64,000 nucleotides of DNA from Chitinophagaceae bacterium (GTDB lineage Bacteria > Bacteroidota > Bacteroidia > Chitinophagales > Chitinophagaceae), in assembly GCA_004173235.1 (NCBI GenBank), contig SEAC01000023.1:61905-125904 (forward strand), read 5' to 3'. Below are positions 37,522 to 47,417 of this stretch, piece by piece. Every line of letters begins with the position of its first letter. Positions within the stretch are counted from its first letter, which is position 1. The notes beneath the pieces are model-generated. The model was given only the letters and a program-made list of their open reading frames with translations. It ran no database searches and was not told where the DNA came from. The translations under genes were made by a program, and so were the position numbers.

Positions 37522-39720
37522 TTATAAGTTGATGCGCGTGCTGAGCGGGAGGCTGCGGGAAGAGCCGCCAACGAGCACGTCGTAGGCACCGCCCTCGAGC
37601 ACCCATTTGCTCAGTACGTCGTTGTAGTATTGGAATGCATCTTCACCGAGCTTGATCGTCACCGTCTTGCTCTCGCCGGGCTGCAGCCACACTTTCTGGA
37701 AGCCTTTCAGTTCCCGCTCCGGGCGCGGCAATGCGGCCTTCTGCTGGTGCACATACAGTTGGGCCACCTCGGCGCCGGCTACCTTGCCGGTGTTGCTGAT
37801 GGTGAAGGTCACCGTTGCGCTCTTGCCTTTCACGGCGGCCTTGATGTTGCTATAGCGGAAGCTCGTATACGAAAGCCCGTGACCGAATGCGAATTGAGGC
37901 GCCACTTTCCAGGTATCAAAATAGCGGTAGCCAACATAGATATCGTCGTTGTAATTCACGATGCCGTCTTTACCGGGATACTCACCGAGCTTGTGTGCGG
38001 GTGCTTCTTCGAGCGTCTTCGGGAAGGTCATGGGCAGTTTGCCCGAAGGATTCACTTCTCCAAAAAGGATGCGTGCCAGCGCGGTGCCGCCTTCCATACC
38101 TGGGTACCAGGCCTGCACGATCGCGGGCGTGTTGTCTACCCAGCGTGTCATATCCAGCGCGCCACCACCCAGCAGCACTACTACCGTGCGTGGGTTGGCC
38201 TGAGCCACCGCTGCAATGAGTGCATCCTGGTTGAATGGCAGGTTCATGTCGGGCTTGTCCACGTCTTCGGCGTCGTAGGCATTGTCGGCCCAAACGGTGT
38301 GCTGGTATCCATGGAAGCTTCCTCCCACATAGATCACCACGTCGGCTGCTTTGGCTGCATCCACAGCCTGCTGAATGGAAGCCGCGTCTGCGTTCGCACC
38401 GCGCGCTACCGTGTAGCCCGGCACGTAGGTTATCGCAGCAGCGTTGCCTACCAGGTTGCGCAGGCCTTGCAGCGGCGTAATCTCGTAAAAGGCTTTCACC
38501 TGCGAAGAGCCGCCACCCATAGCCTGCTTGCGGTCGGCATTGGCACCGATCACCGCGATGCGGCGCACAGCGCTTTTTTGCAGCGGCAGCACGTTATTGT
38601 TTTTGAGCAGAACAATTCCTTCCTCGGCTACGCGGCGCGCGGTTTCCTGGTGTGCCTTCGAGTTGTAAACACCCTTCTTGCGCTTGCCGTCAATCACGTT
38701 CGTCTTGAGCATCACATACAGGATGCGGCGCACCTTGTCGTCGATGATGTATTCGGGCATGCGGCCGCTTTGCACGAGGCTGATGACCGTATCTGCCATA
38801 AAGAACTTTCCGTAATCGGGGTTGGGGAGCATAGCGAGGTCGGTGCCCATCTCTACGTCCGTTCCGTTCCAAAGCGCTTGCTGCGTATGGTGCACCGCGC
38901 CCCAGTCGCTCATATGCACACCTTTGAAGCCCCACTCCTTTTTCAGGATGTCGTTCACGAGGTACCGGTTTTCGGTTGCCCACTGGCCGCGCACTTTGTT
39001 ATACGAGCCCATGATGGTGTTGGCCTTGCCTTCCATGATGGCGGCACGAAAACCAGGGAGGTAGATCTCACGCAACGCGCGCTCGCTCAGGTGCACGTCG
39101 ATGGTCGTTCGCTGATACTCCTGATTGTTGAGCGCGTAGTGTTTGACGCAGGCGGAAATGCCCTGGTCCTGCACACCCTTTACATAGCCAACCACCATGC
39201 GCGAAACGAGAAACGGGTCCTCGCTCGCATATTCGAAGTTGCGGCCGTTGAGCGGCGTGCGGATGATGTTGATGCCGGGACCGAGAATGACATCCTTACC
39301 GCGCGCCGCGGCTTCGCTGCCGAGCACCGACCCGAAGGCATAGCCCAGTTGCGGGTTCCAGGTTGCGGCAAGGCAAACGCCTACCGGCAGCGCGGTGCCT
39401 GAGTCGGCAACGTTCGCGTCGGGGTTCCAGTCGCGGCCATGTTCCAGGCGCACGCCATGCGGCCCGTCCGACATCGTCCATTCGGGGATGCCGAGCCGGG
39501 GCACACCGCCCGATGTGAACGAGGAGGTGGCGTGGATCATGTTGACCTTTTCCTTCAGCGTCATCTGGCGCAGCAGCGATTCTGCCTGCGCCTCGAGCGA
39601 GGATTCGGAATCGGCCCTGCCGTGGATCTTCACCGGCATCTTTTGCTGTGCAAGCAGCGGTGCCGAAAACGCCATGCTGCCGGCGAGTACTATGTGGGCG
39701 ATAAATTTCGATCTCTTCAT
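37522..39720 (-). CDS. GH3 family beta-glucosidase
   Basis: GFKGVHMSDWGAVHH nucleophile region, C-terminal fibronectin III-like domain. Confidence 0.93.
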   Translation of the reverse strand: MKRSKFIAHIVLAGSMAFSAPLLAQQKMPVKIHGRADSESSLEAQAESLLRQMTLKEKVNMIHATSSFTSGGVPRLGIPEWTMSDGPHGVRLEHGRDWNPDANVADSGTALPVGVCLAATWNPQLGYAFGSVLGSEAAARGKDVILGPGINIIRTPLNGRNFEYASEDPFLVSRMVVGYVKGVQDQGISACVKHYALNNQEYQRTTIDVHLSERALREIYLPGFRAAIMEGKANTIMGSYNKVRGQWATENRYLVNDILKKEWGFKGVHMSDWGAVHHTQQALWNGTDVEMGTDLAMLPNPDYGKFFMADTVISLVQSGRMPEYIIDDKVRRILYVMLKTNVIDGKRKKGVYNSKAHQETARRVAEEGIVLLKNNNVLPLQKSAVRRIAVIGANADRKQAMGGGSSQVKAFYEITPLQGLRNLVGNAAAITYVPGYTVARGANADAASIQQAVDAAKAADVVIYVGGSFHGYQHTVWADNAYDAEDVDKPDMNLPFNQDALIAAVAQANPRTVVVLLGGGALDMTRWVDNTPAIVQAWYPGMEGGTALARILFGEVNPSGKLPMTFPKTLEEAPAHKLGEYPGKDGIVNYNDDIYVGYRYFDTWKVAPQFAFGHGLSYTSFRYSNIKAAVKGKSATVTFTISNTGKVAGAEVAQLYVHQQKAALPRPERELKGFQKVWLQPGESKTVTIKLGEDAFQYYNDVLSKWVLEGGAYDVLVGGSSRSLPLSTRINL

Positions 39721-39746
39721 TGTCGGTTGTTTTTAGGTTTAGAGGC

Positions 39747-41570
39747 TTAGTGAGTGCCCTTGTCGTCGGGCTGCGCATCAAAGCGCATATAGTTTACCGT
39801 TAGTGCGCCCGATGAGGAACCGAGGCGGACGATGCTGCGGCCGGAAGGCAGCGGCACGGCGATGGAGCGGGCGGTGTTCCAGCCTTCCCCATCGGGCATC
39901 TGCACCGGCACAGCATCGCCGTTGATCCAAAGCAGGGGTAATGCGTTCCCTGCGCGCTGCACGCGCACCTGGAGGCTATAAGTGCCGGCCTGCGCGAGGT
40001 CTACGGTGTACTGGAGCCATTCGCCGGCGCCGAGGCCAGCCACCTGGAATCCCATTCCCGAGCTATCGGTGCAGGGCAGTATATCTACGGGATCGTTGCG
40101 AAAGGTCCAGCCGCGGTTCCAATCGGTGCGCTTGCCGGTAGACACCCAGTAGTTGCCGGAATCGCGGGCGAAGTAAGCGGCGCCATTTCGGCCCATGTCG
40201 AAGTGCACGGCCCAAACGAGCGGCTGCTCGGAAATGCGGTGCTCCTGGTAAGGAAGGCTTGCGCCGGATTGCACCTGCCGGAAAAGTGCGTCTACCACGT
40301 CGGGATGAAAAAGCGCATTTCCCGTGCGGCTATCCTGCGCCAGTTGCATCAGCCCCGCCAAAGCGGCATCAGCAGCCGGCTTCGGGCCTGTGCCTTTCAT
40401 CCACGACTGGAGCGCGCGGAAATTGTCGTTGTTCGGGATCTCCAGCGGGTTGTTCATGCCCATCTTCTTGTGTGGCCACCAGGCCCACCCGATGTTGTGA
40501 CGCTCCAGCAGCGCAACGGCGTCGCGAAACCAGGCGTTCGAGTTCTCGCCCGACTCGCCCATCCAGATCGGAACGTTGTGGCGCTTCCGTAGATCTACAA
40601 TGCCGGCGATCGAGCCGTCGGTATTGTCGTTCCAGTATTTGTGAAAGCTGAGTGCAGTGTTATTATCCCATAGCGGCAGCACGCCCCTGTAGTTGTTGCC
40701 CCAGCAGTTTCCTTCCAGTATGATCAGGTGATTTTTGTCTATGCGGCGCACAGCTTGCGTCAGGCGCATATAAAAAGCGCGGAGCGGTGCATTGGTGCTG
40801 TCGTTGCATCCGTGCCTGTCGGAAGGATCCGTGAAAGTCCAGTTCGGTTCATTCAACAGATCGTAGGCGCCGATCCAACGCTCACCACGGTACCGCTTTG
40901 CCAGCTCTTCCCACAGCGCCACGGTTTTGTCCTGCGCCGCTTTGCTTTGCCAAAGCGAAGGAGTGCTGCTGTCGCGATCGGAGATCGGCAGGTCGTTGCC
41001 CTGGCCGTTGGGTGCCGCATGCAGATCGAGGATGAGATACATCCGGTTGGCTGCACACCAGCGGAGGAGTGAATCGGTGAGGGTGAAGCCTTTCTTCAGC
41101 CAGGTGTTCTTTCCTTTTACGGGCTCGTCGGCAACCGGCAGCGTATATAGGTTGTAGTGCATCGGCAGCCGCACCGAATTGAACCCCCAGGATGCAAGCG
41201 AATCGATGTCGGCCTTGCTCACGAAGTGCGCGAGCCAGGAAGCGTAGAAGCGTTCCGTACGTTCCTTGCCGATCAGGCCTTCGAGCCGTCGGCGGATGTC
41301 CTGCTGGTTGGCGGGCCCGCCGGAGAGCCCCAGCATGTAAGGCTCTTGCAGCATCCAGCCGCCCAACCCCATGCCCCGTAGTAATACGGGACGGCCCGCG
41401 CCGTCGACGATATCGGTGCCCGATGCGCGCAGGAAGCCCTGTGCGGGCAACAGCTGGCTGCAGCAAAGCAACAGCACGATGAAAAAGGCTCGTATCGTTC
41501 GGGAACAAGGCACAGGCAATAGGATTCGGGCAAGGGTAAGAAAGGGGGCTTCAGACCTGGAAAGGACCAA
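39747..41570 (-). CDS. GH5 family glycosidase with C-terminal CBM6-like domain
   Basis: LILDLHAAPNGQG, AYDLLNEPNW, IWMGESGENSNAWF; CBM6-like GAGEWLQYTVDLAQAGTYSLQVRVQR; start codon uncertain. Confidence 0.88.
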   Translation of the reverse strand: MVLSRSEAPFLTLARILLPVPCSRTIRAFFIVLLLCCSQLLPAQGFLRASGTDIVDGAGRPVLLRGMGLGGWMLQEPYMLGLSGGPANQQDIRRRLEGLIGKERTERFYASWLAHFVSKADIDSLASWGFNSVRLPMHYNLYTLPVADEPVKGKNTWLKKGFTLTDSLLRWCAANRMYLILDLHAAPNGQGNDLPISDRDSSTPSLWQSKAAQDKTVALWEELAKRYRGERWIGAYDLLNEPNWTFTDPSDRHGCNDSTNAPLRAFYMRLTQAVRRIDKNHLIILEGNCWGNNYRGVLPLWDNNTALSFHKYWNDNTDGSIAGIVDLRKRHNVPIWMGESGENSNAWFRDAVALLERHNIGWAWWPHKKMGMNNPLEIPNNDNFRALQSWMKGTGPKPAADAALAGLMQLAQDSRTGNALFHPDVVDALFRQVQSGASLPYQEHRISEQPLVWAVHFDMGRNGAAYFARDSGNYWVSTGKRTDWNRGWTFRNDPVDILPCTDSSGMGFQVAGLGAGEWLQYTVDLAQAGTYSLQVRVQRAGNALPLLWINGDAVPVQMPDGEGWNTARSIAVPLPSGRSIVRLGSSSGALTVNYMRFDAQPDDKGTH

Positions 41571-41626
41571 AGACCCACCTTACTTGTGACTGCTTGCTTA
41601 TGTCAGAGAAAAACTGCTCGTAGAAA

Positions 41627-42529
41627 TCAGGGCTTCGGCTTGAGCGTGAACTTCCACTGGCCCCAGCTATACATTTTGCGTACAACGAGACGGGTTGGAG
41701 TGAGCTCGAGGATCTCGTAAGTGTTGTCGGGCTCGGGCATGTTGATGGTGCCCGCGCGGCCTGCCTTGTAAAGACCGATGTGCGCACCGTTGCCGATCAC
41801 TTTCAGCATGTTGCTGGGTGTGCCGCTGATTACCTGGTAGGTGAAGTTGCCGGATCCCCATGCACTGTATTGTGCGGCGAGCTGCGACGATGGATAGCAG
41901 GCGATGTTCGAGCCGGGGCCCGCCATGTCTGCCGGCCAGGGCTGACCGCCTTCATCATCCACGCGGAAGTCGCCCTTGTCGTTGAACGTGAAGGTGCCGT
42001 CCATTTTGAACGTATACTCATCGTTGAAGAGGCAGGTGCGGTCGGGGGCATTCACATCGGCTGCCGAGTTGGACCACCACTGCGCACCACCGGGGTCGCC
42101 CACAAAAAGGGCGCCCGCACCGGGCTGATCGAGGATCCACGTTTTGGTGCTGTTACCGGTAAGGATCTTTTGCGGCGTGATGGCTGCAGGGTCGTCGTTG
42201 GCGACGCTGATTACCTGGCGGGCGCTGTCTACGCCACCCTGGCCGTACACCAGCAGGCGCACGGTGTAGTTGCCGCGGTCGGGGAAATAGACCGTATCCG
42301 TAGAAGTACGGGTAACATAGCCGCCCGTACCGCGATCCCAATCGTAGCGGAACGCTCCGGTGGACGTGCTGGTAAGGAGGTATTTGTTGACCGCGCCCGC
42401 TACCGGAGTAACGGTGAAGGATGCGTCCGGCGCGGACTGCAGGTCTTTGACATCGTATTTGCAGGCGCCGAAGCCGATGGCCACCAGTGCGATGGCAGCA
42501 GCCGCGGGCAGAAAGCTTTTTAATTTCAT
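41627..42529 (-). CDS. PKD-like lipoprotein, probable surface glycan-binding protein
   Basis: Lipobox AIGFGACKYD; position after SusD in PUL. Confidence 0.7.
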   Translation of the reverse strand: MKLKSFLPAAAAIALVAIGFGACKYDVKDLQSAPDASFTVTPVAGAVNKYLLTSTSTGAFRYDWDRGTGGYVTRTSTDTVYFPDRGNYTVRLLVYGQGGVDSARQVISVANDDPAAITPQKILTGNSTKTWILDQPGAGALFVGDPGGAQWWSNSAADVNAPDRTCLFNDEYTFKMDGTFTFNDKGDFRVDDEGGQPWPADMAGPGSNIACYPSSQLAAQYSAWGSGNFTYQVISGTPSNMLKVIGNGAHIGLYKAGRAGTINMPEPDNTYEILELTPTRLVVRKMYSWGQWKFTLKPKP

Positions 42530-42554
42530 ATAGAGATCGTTGTTAGTATGAGGA

Positions 42555-44072
42555 TCAATAGAGGTTGTTCTGGCTCAGTAAACCGGAGCGTACGTCGTAG
42601 TCGGGGATCGGTAGCAGTTCGTGCTTGCCGGTAACGAAGCCGAGGGGGCCGAGTTCCTGCGGAGCCTTGCCCCAGCGCACGAGGTCCTGGAAGCGAACGC
42701 CTTCAAATGCAAGCTCCAGTTGGCGCTCGAGCATGATGGCATTCATATCCACCGTTGCCAGCGCGGGAAGTGCGGTGCCGGGACGCTGGCGAACCATATT
42801 GATGTAGGTAAGCGCCTTGGGCGTGCTGCCCGCGTTGAAGTTGGCTTCTGCAGCCATCAGCAACACGTCGGCATAACGCACCCAACGCCAATTGGTGCCG
42901 TAGTTGAGCTCGCCCACCGGTGCGCCTGTTTGCGACTGGAACGATCCATACTTGCGCTGGAAGAAGCCTTCGAAATCCCAGGCGTTCGGGCTCGTCCAGT
43001 TGCCGCCCGCGCTGATCAATTCAGCGGTCGACATCATCGTAGCCTTGCGGCGGTTCACATCGCCTGCGCTCTGAAACGCATCCCACAATTTCTGGCGAGG
43101 CACGTTGAAGCCCCAGCCACCGAGCAGCGAGTCGGAAGGCGCTTTGGTATAAAAGTCAGAGCGAGGGCCCATCAGCTGGATGTGGATGTTGCTTTCCGGA
43201 GCAGCGCCCCAGGGAAAGTTGCCCCAATCGTAGCTGCGGCTGGTGGTGTAGGAAACTTCGAAAAGCGATTCAATTCCAAATTCGCCGGCCTGCGAAAAAA
43301 CTTTGCCGATCGAAGGCTCCAGCCCATATTGGTTTGAGTTGATCACGTTCTCGAACTGCGTTGCAGACTCGCTCCATTTTTTCTGGTACAGCAACGCCTT
43401 ACCCAGCAAGGCCTGCGCTGCTCCCTTCGACATGCGGAAGCGGTCGGCGGCGCCATAAGAAGACTTCACAGGAAGCACGGCGATCGCATCGTTCAGGTCG
43501 CGCTCGATCTGCGCATAAACTGCAGCCTTGTCGGCACGGCCTACGCTGGTAAAGCCGGATGGCGGAACGTCGCCGGTAACCAGCGGAACGTTGCCCCACA
43601 GCGAAACGAGCTCGAGGTAGTTGTAGGCACGCAGCGCTTTAGCTTCGGCAATGAGGCGTGCACGCTTCGGTGTACCCGCATCGGCGCGGTTGATCACCTT
43701 GTTGGCGCGGTAAATCGTGTAATACATCATCCGCCATGCATCCTGCACTTTGTCGTTGGAAGCATTGAACGAATAATCGTCGAGCGTCTGGTAGCCTGGC
43801 TGGTCGCCCGAGTTGGAACCACCGGCGTTGCTTTCGTCGCTCAGCATCGTTTTTACAACGTAGATGCTGGCCCAGTTGGAATTGTAGTGTGCCGTCATGA
43901 GATCATAGATGGCGGTAGTGGCCTGGTCTACGTCTTCGTCGGTCTTGTAGAAATCCGATTCGGGGTAAGAGCCTGCAACCGGCTGGTCGAGGAACTTCTT
44001 ACATCCGGTCATACTGCCGGCAAGTGCCAGGCAAAGAAGTCCGGTCTTGATATAGGGAGCAATTGCTTTCAT
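42555..44072 (-). CDS. RagB/SusD family outer-membrane lipoprotein
   Basis: SMTGCKKFLDQPVAGSYPESDFYKTDEDVDQATTAIYD; RAYNYLELVSLWGNVPLV. Confidence 0.95.
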   Translation of the reverse strand: MKAIAPYIKTGLLCLALAGSMTGCKKFLDQPVAGSYPESDFYKTDEDVDQATTAIYDLMTAHYNSNWASIYVVKTMLSDESNAGGSNSGDQPGYQTLDDYSFNASNDKVQDAWRMMYYTIYRANKVINRADAGTPKRARLIAEAKALRAYNYLELVSLWGNVPLVTGDVPPSGFTSVGRADKAAVYAQIERDLNDAIAVLPVKSSYGAADRFRMSKGAAQALLGKALLYQKKWSESATQFENVINSNQYGLEPSIGKVFSQAGEFGIESLFEVSYTTSRSYDWGNFPWGAAPESNIHIQLMGPRSDFYTKAPSDSLLGGWGFNVPRQKLWDAFQSAGDVNRRKATMMSTAELISAGGNWTSPNAWDFEGFFQRKYGSFQSQTGAPVGELNYGTNWRWVRYADVLLMAAEANFNAGSTPKALTYINMVRQRPGTALPALATVDMNAIMLERQLELAFEGVRFQDLVRWGKAPQELGPLGFVTGKHELLPIPDYDVRSGLLSQNNLY

Positions 44073-44092
44073 TGTTCGTTGATTTGTTCGGT

Positions 44093-47000
44093 TTAGAAGG
44101 AAAGGTTCAATCCAATGGTGGCCTTGCGTGGAATGGGATAACCGCCCCGGTCGATGCCGATGCTGTTTCCGAGGTTGTTGCCGCTCTCGGGATCCACACC
44201 GGGATACTTGGTGAACGTGAAGAAATCATCGAGCGAAACGTATACGCGGAAGGTGCTCATGCGGGCGCGGTTGAGCAGGCTCGCAGGCAGCGTGTAACCC
44301 AGCTGGAGCTGGCGGATGCGGACGAACGAACCGTCGAACACCATCAGGTCGCTGGAGTAGATCTTGTCGTTGCCGGCATCTGCGCGGAACCAGTCGTTGG
44401 TAGAGCCTTCGCCCGTCCAGCGGTTGTTGTAGAAAAACAGGGGCTTGTTGGCCGTGGGGCGATCCGTACGGTTGAAACCCATGATGATCTCGTTGCCGCT
44501 CTGACCTTGTGCGAGCACAGAGAGGTCGAAGCCTTTGTACGACAGGTTCAGGTGCGCACCAAACACGAAGTCGGGGTGCGGCGAGCCGATCTTTGTCTTG
44601 TCGTCGTCGTTGAGGATGCCATCGTGGTTGCGGTCAACGAAGATGGGATCGCCGGGCTTCGGTGCCGGTGTATACGAAGTGATGTTGTTCTTCAGCAGGT
44701 AGTCGTTGATCTGCGCCTGCGTCTGGAAGATGCCGGCCGTTTGATAGCCGCTGAAATACCAGATAGGATAACCAACTTCCATGAGCGTGGCGCGGGTCCA
44801 CGAAGTGCCGATGTTGGTGCCGAAGCCGATCTTGTTGTTCGGGTCGAGCTCGGTAACCTCGTTGTTCACCGTGCTCATGTTCGCACCGATCTCCCAGGAG
44901 AAAGCGCCCTTTGTGCGGGCCGGCTGACGCCAGGTTACATCGAAGTCCCATCCCTTGTTCGTTACCGAACCGGCATTCACCGTTGAAATGTTATTGCCGA
45001 TGTAGAAGGGCACGCTGCCCACTGTCAGGAGGTCTTTCGTGGTGCGCTTATAGTAGTCTACCGTTACGCTAAGGCGGTTATCGAAGAAGGCGAGGTCGGT
45101 ACCGATGTCGAACTGCTCGCCGGTTTCCCAGGTCAGCTCGGGGTTTTCGAGGCTACCGGGAGCAGCGCCCTGCAGCGGGTTGCCGGTGGGGTCGTAGTAA
45201 GGTCCTGTGGTCACGATCTTGTTCTGCCACTCACCTACACCCACGCTGCGCACGTTGCCGTTCTGGCCCCAGCTGCCACGCAGCTTGCCCGATGTGAGCA
45301 CACGGCGTGCACGCTCGGGGAAGAAGCGCTCCTGCGTGAAGTTCCATCCTGCCTGGAAGGCGGGATAGGTCTTCCACTGGTGGCCGTCCGCTACTTTCGA
45401 AGATCCGTCGCGGCGAAGCGAAGCCACGAACAGGTAGCGGCCATCATAGTCGTAGTTGATACGGCCGAAGAACGAAGCCAGCGAATAGTCGACAGGGTAG
45501 CTGTAGATGCGGTCCTGGTCGTCGGGAACGAAGGATGCGTATGAGAAGCGCTCTTCTTCCTTGAAGAGGCCGGAGTACGAACCACCCGAATGGATCTCGT
45601 GCCACTTCTGCATCGATTGCCCCACCAGCGCCGTCAGGTTGTGCCCGCCAAAGCGGTGGTTGTAGGTAACGAAGTTCTCCAGCTGGCCCATCGTCCAGCG
45701 GTCGGTGTAGTCGTAACCGTTAGCAATGGTGTTCTGGCTTTCGTCGGAGAAGTAGAACTTGGGCGTCCAGCCGTGGCCGTCCTGGAAGGCTACGTCCATC
45801 CCAAAGCGGGAAGTGAACTTCAAACCTTTGATCGGCTCGATGTCAATGAAGCCGTTGCCGGTGATCTTGTGCTGGATGTTCTCGCCGTGCTGGTTTTCGA
45901 TGCGGGCGATGGGGTTGCCGTATTCACCTTTGAGGTAAGCGGAGATACCATATATATTACCATTGGCATCGCGCAGCAGCGGCTTGCCCTGGCTGATGGC
46001 CGTCTGCACGTGTGCGGGCAGGTTGTTGGCGTCGGTATAACGCACCGGTGTGGTGGGATCCATCAGCAGCGCGCTGGCGAGGATGGAGCCGAACTCGTTG
46101 TTTTCGGAGATGGCCTTGCGGTGATGATTGACATAACCGAGGCGTACGCCCACGTTCAGCCAGTTCTTTACGCGGTTCTCGTAGTTCATCCGCAGCGTGT
46201 AGCGGTTGAACTTGGCCTTGCTTCCCCCGGCGATACCGTCGGCGGAGAGGAGGCCGCCGCTCAGGTAGTAGGAGCTGCGGTCGGTGCCGCCGCTGAAGGC
46301 GAGCGTGTGGTGTTGCTGCGGTGCCGTTTGCAGCGTTTGATCCAGCCAGTTGGTGCCGTCGCCCATGTTGGCAACGTCGGCAAAGGTGGGAGCGTTAGCA
46401 ACGCCGGCTTCCTGCAGGTACTGGGTGTACTGCTGGGCATTCATCATTTTGATGAAGTCCTTTTTGATAGACTGGTTGGTGTACTGGCCCGTGTAGGAGA
46501 TCGTGCCGGCCTGGTTGGGACGGCCCGACTTCGTGGTGATCAGCACAACTCCGTTTGCGCCTTCCGCACCATAAATAGCGGCGGAGGCGGCGTCCTTCAG
46601 GATGTTGATCGTGGCGATGTCGCTCGGGTCAATCGATTCCATTCCGCCCATACGCACACCGTCTACGATGTAAAGGGGCTCGTTGTCGCGGTTGGATGAT
46701 GTACCGCGGATGCGCACCGAAAGTCCCGCGCCCGGCTGGCCCGAGGTGGGGAGCACCGTTACGCCCGACACACGGCCCTGGAGTGTTTGCTCGATGCGGG
46801 TGTTGGAAACGTTCTGGAGCTGGCTCGCATTGATGGTGGAAATGGCGCCGGTGACCTTGGCGCGCTTTTGCTGACCGTAGCCTACCACCACCACTTCATT
46901 CATGGTGCCGGCGGCGCTGGTGAGCGAAACGTTGAGGGGACCGCTGGATGGAACCAGCACGTCGCGGGCTTCCATACCTACATAAGTGAGGTGGAGGGTC

Positions 47001-47209
47001 GTTCCGGCCCTGGGGACACTTATAGTATAAGTGCCGTCGGCGTTGGTGACCACCGTTTTCTGGGTGCCGGGGATGGACACCGTCACCCCGGACAGAGGCT
47101 CGTTACTGGCATTGGTCACCCTCCCGGTGACCGTAAGCTCCTGGGCGAAGGCGCCGGAGCCGGCGTAAAGGAGTGTACACAGCAAGGCAATTTTCAGTTT
47201 CATACACAA
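44093..47209 (-). CDS. SusC/RagA family TonB-linked outer-membrane protein
   Basis: Carboxypeptidase-like N-terminal domain, plug region EVVVVGYGQQKRAKVTGAIS..., C-terminal RKATIGLNLSF. Confidence 0.95.
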   Translation of the reverse strand: MCMKLKIALLCTLLYAGSGAFAQELTVTGRVTNASNEPLSGVTVSIPGTQKTVVTNADGTYTISVPRAGTTLHLTYVGMEARDVLVPSSGPLNVSLTSAAGTMNEVVVVGYGQQKRAKVTGAISTINASQLQNVSNTRIEQTLQGRVSGVTVLPTSGQPGAGLSVRIRGTSSNRDNEPLYIVDGVRMGGMESIDPSDIATINILKDAASAAIYGAEGANGVVLITTKSGRPNQAGTISYTGQYTNQSIKKDFIKMMNAQQYTQYLQEAGVANAPTFADVANMGDGTNWLDQTLQTAPQQHHTLAFSGGTDRSSYYLSGGLLSADGIAGGSKAKFNRYTLRMNYENRVKNWLNVGVRLGYVNHHRKAISENNEFGSILASALLMDPTTPVRYTDANNLPAHVQTAISQGKPLLRDANGNIYGISAYLKGEYGNPIARIENQHGENIQHKITGNGFIDIEPIKGLKFTSRFGMDVAFQDGHGWTPKFYFSDESQNTIANGYDYTDRWTMGQLENFVTYNHRFGGHNLTALVGQSMQKWHEIHSGGSYSGLFKEEERFSYASFVPDDQDRIYSYPVDYSLASFFGRINYDYDGRYLFVASLRRDGSSKVADGHQWKTYPAFQAGWNFTQERFFPERARRVLTSGKLRGSWGQNGNVRSVGVGEWQNKIVTTGPYYDPTGNPLQGAAPGSLENPELTWETGEQFDIGTDLAFFDNRLSVTVDYYKRTTKDLLTVGSVPFYIGNNISTVNAGSVTNKGWDFDVTWRQPARTKGAFSWEIGANMSTVNNEVTELDPNNKIGFGTNIGTSWTRATLMEVGYPIWYFSGYQTAGIFQTQAQINDYLLKNNITSYTPAPKPGDPIFVDRNHDGILNDDDKTKIGSPHPDFVFGAHLNLSYKGFDLSVLAQGQSGNEIIMGFNRTDRPTANKPLFFYNNRWTGEGSTNDWFRADAGNDKIYSSDLMVFDGSFVRIRQLQLGYTLPASLLNRARMSTFRVYVSLDDFFTFTKYPGVDPESGNNLGNSIGIDRGGYPIPRKATIGLNLSF

Positions 47210-47306
47210 GCGATTTGTAGAGGTGTGAGATGAAGGACGGGCGCTGAGGCAGACTGCCCGGCCCTGCTGTAAAAGTACCCTTCCCAGAAGGCAAACCCCT
47301 CATCAA

Positions 47307-47328
47307 CCACTACATCACCACTACATCA
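47307..47328. promoter_or_regulatory. Tandem 11-mer candidate operator (CCACTACATCA x2)
   Basis: ccactacatca at 47307-47317 and 47318-47328; related ctactacatca at 47372-47382. Confidence 0.5.
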
Positions 47329-47417
47329 AGACGGCCTCCGCCCCTGAAAAGACGCGTTTTTCACCCCTTCTCTACTACATCAGTTAAAAAAATGTTACAT
47401 TCACAATCACGATTGCC

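Noticed and set aside
37630-39402. 590-aa plus-strand ORF
   Set aside because: Fully antisense to a clear GH3 gene; Val/His/Arg-rich translation typical of shadow ORFs in GC-rich coding DNA
45590-46699. 369-aa plus-strand ORF
   Set aside because: Antisense to susC; shadow ORF composition
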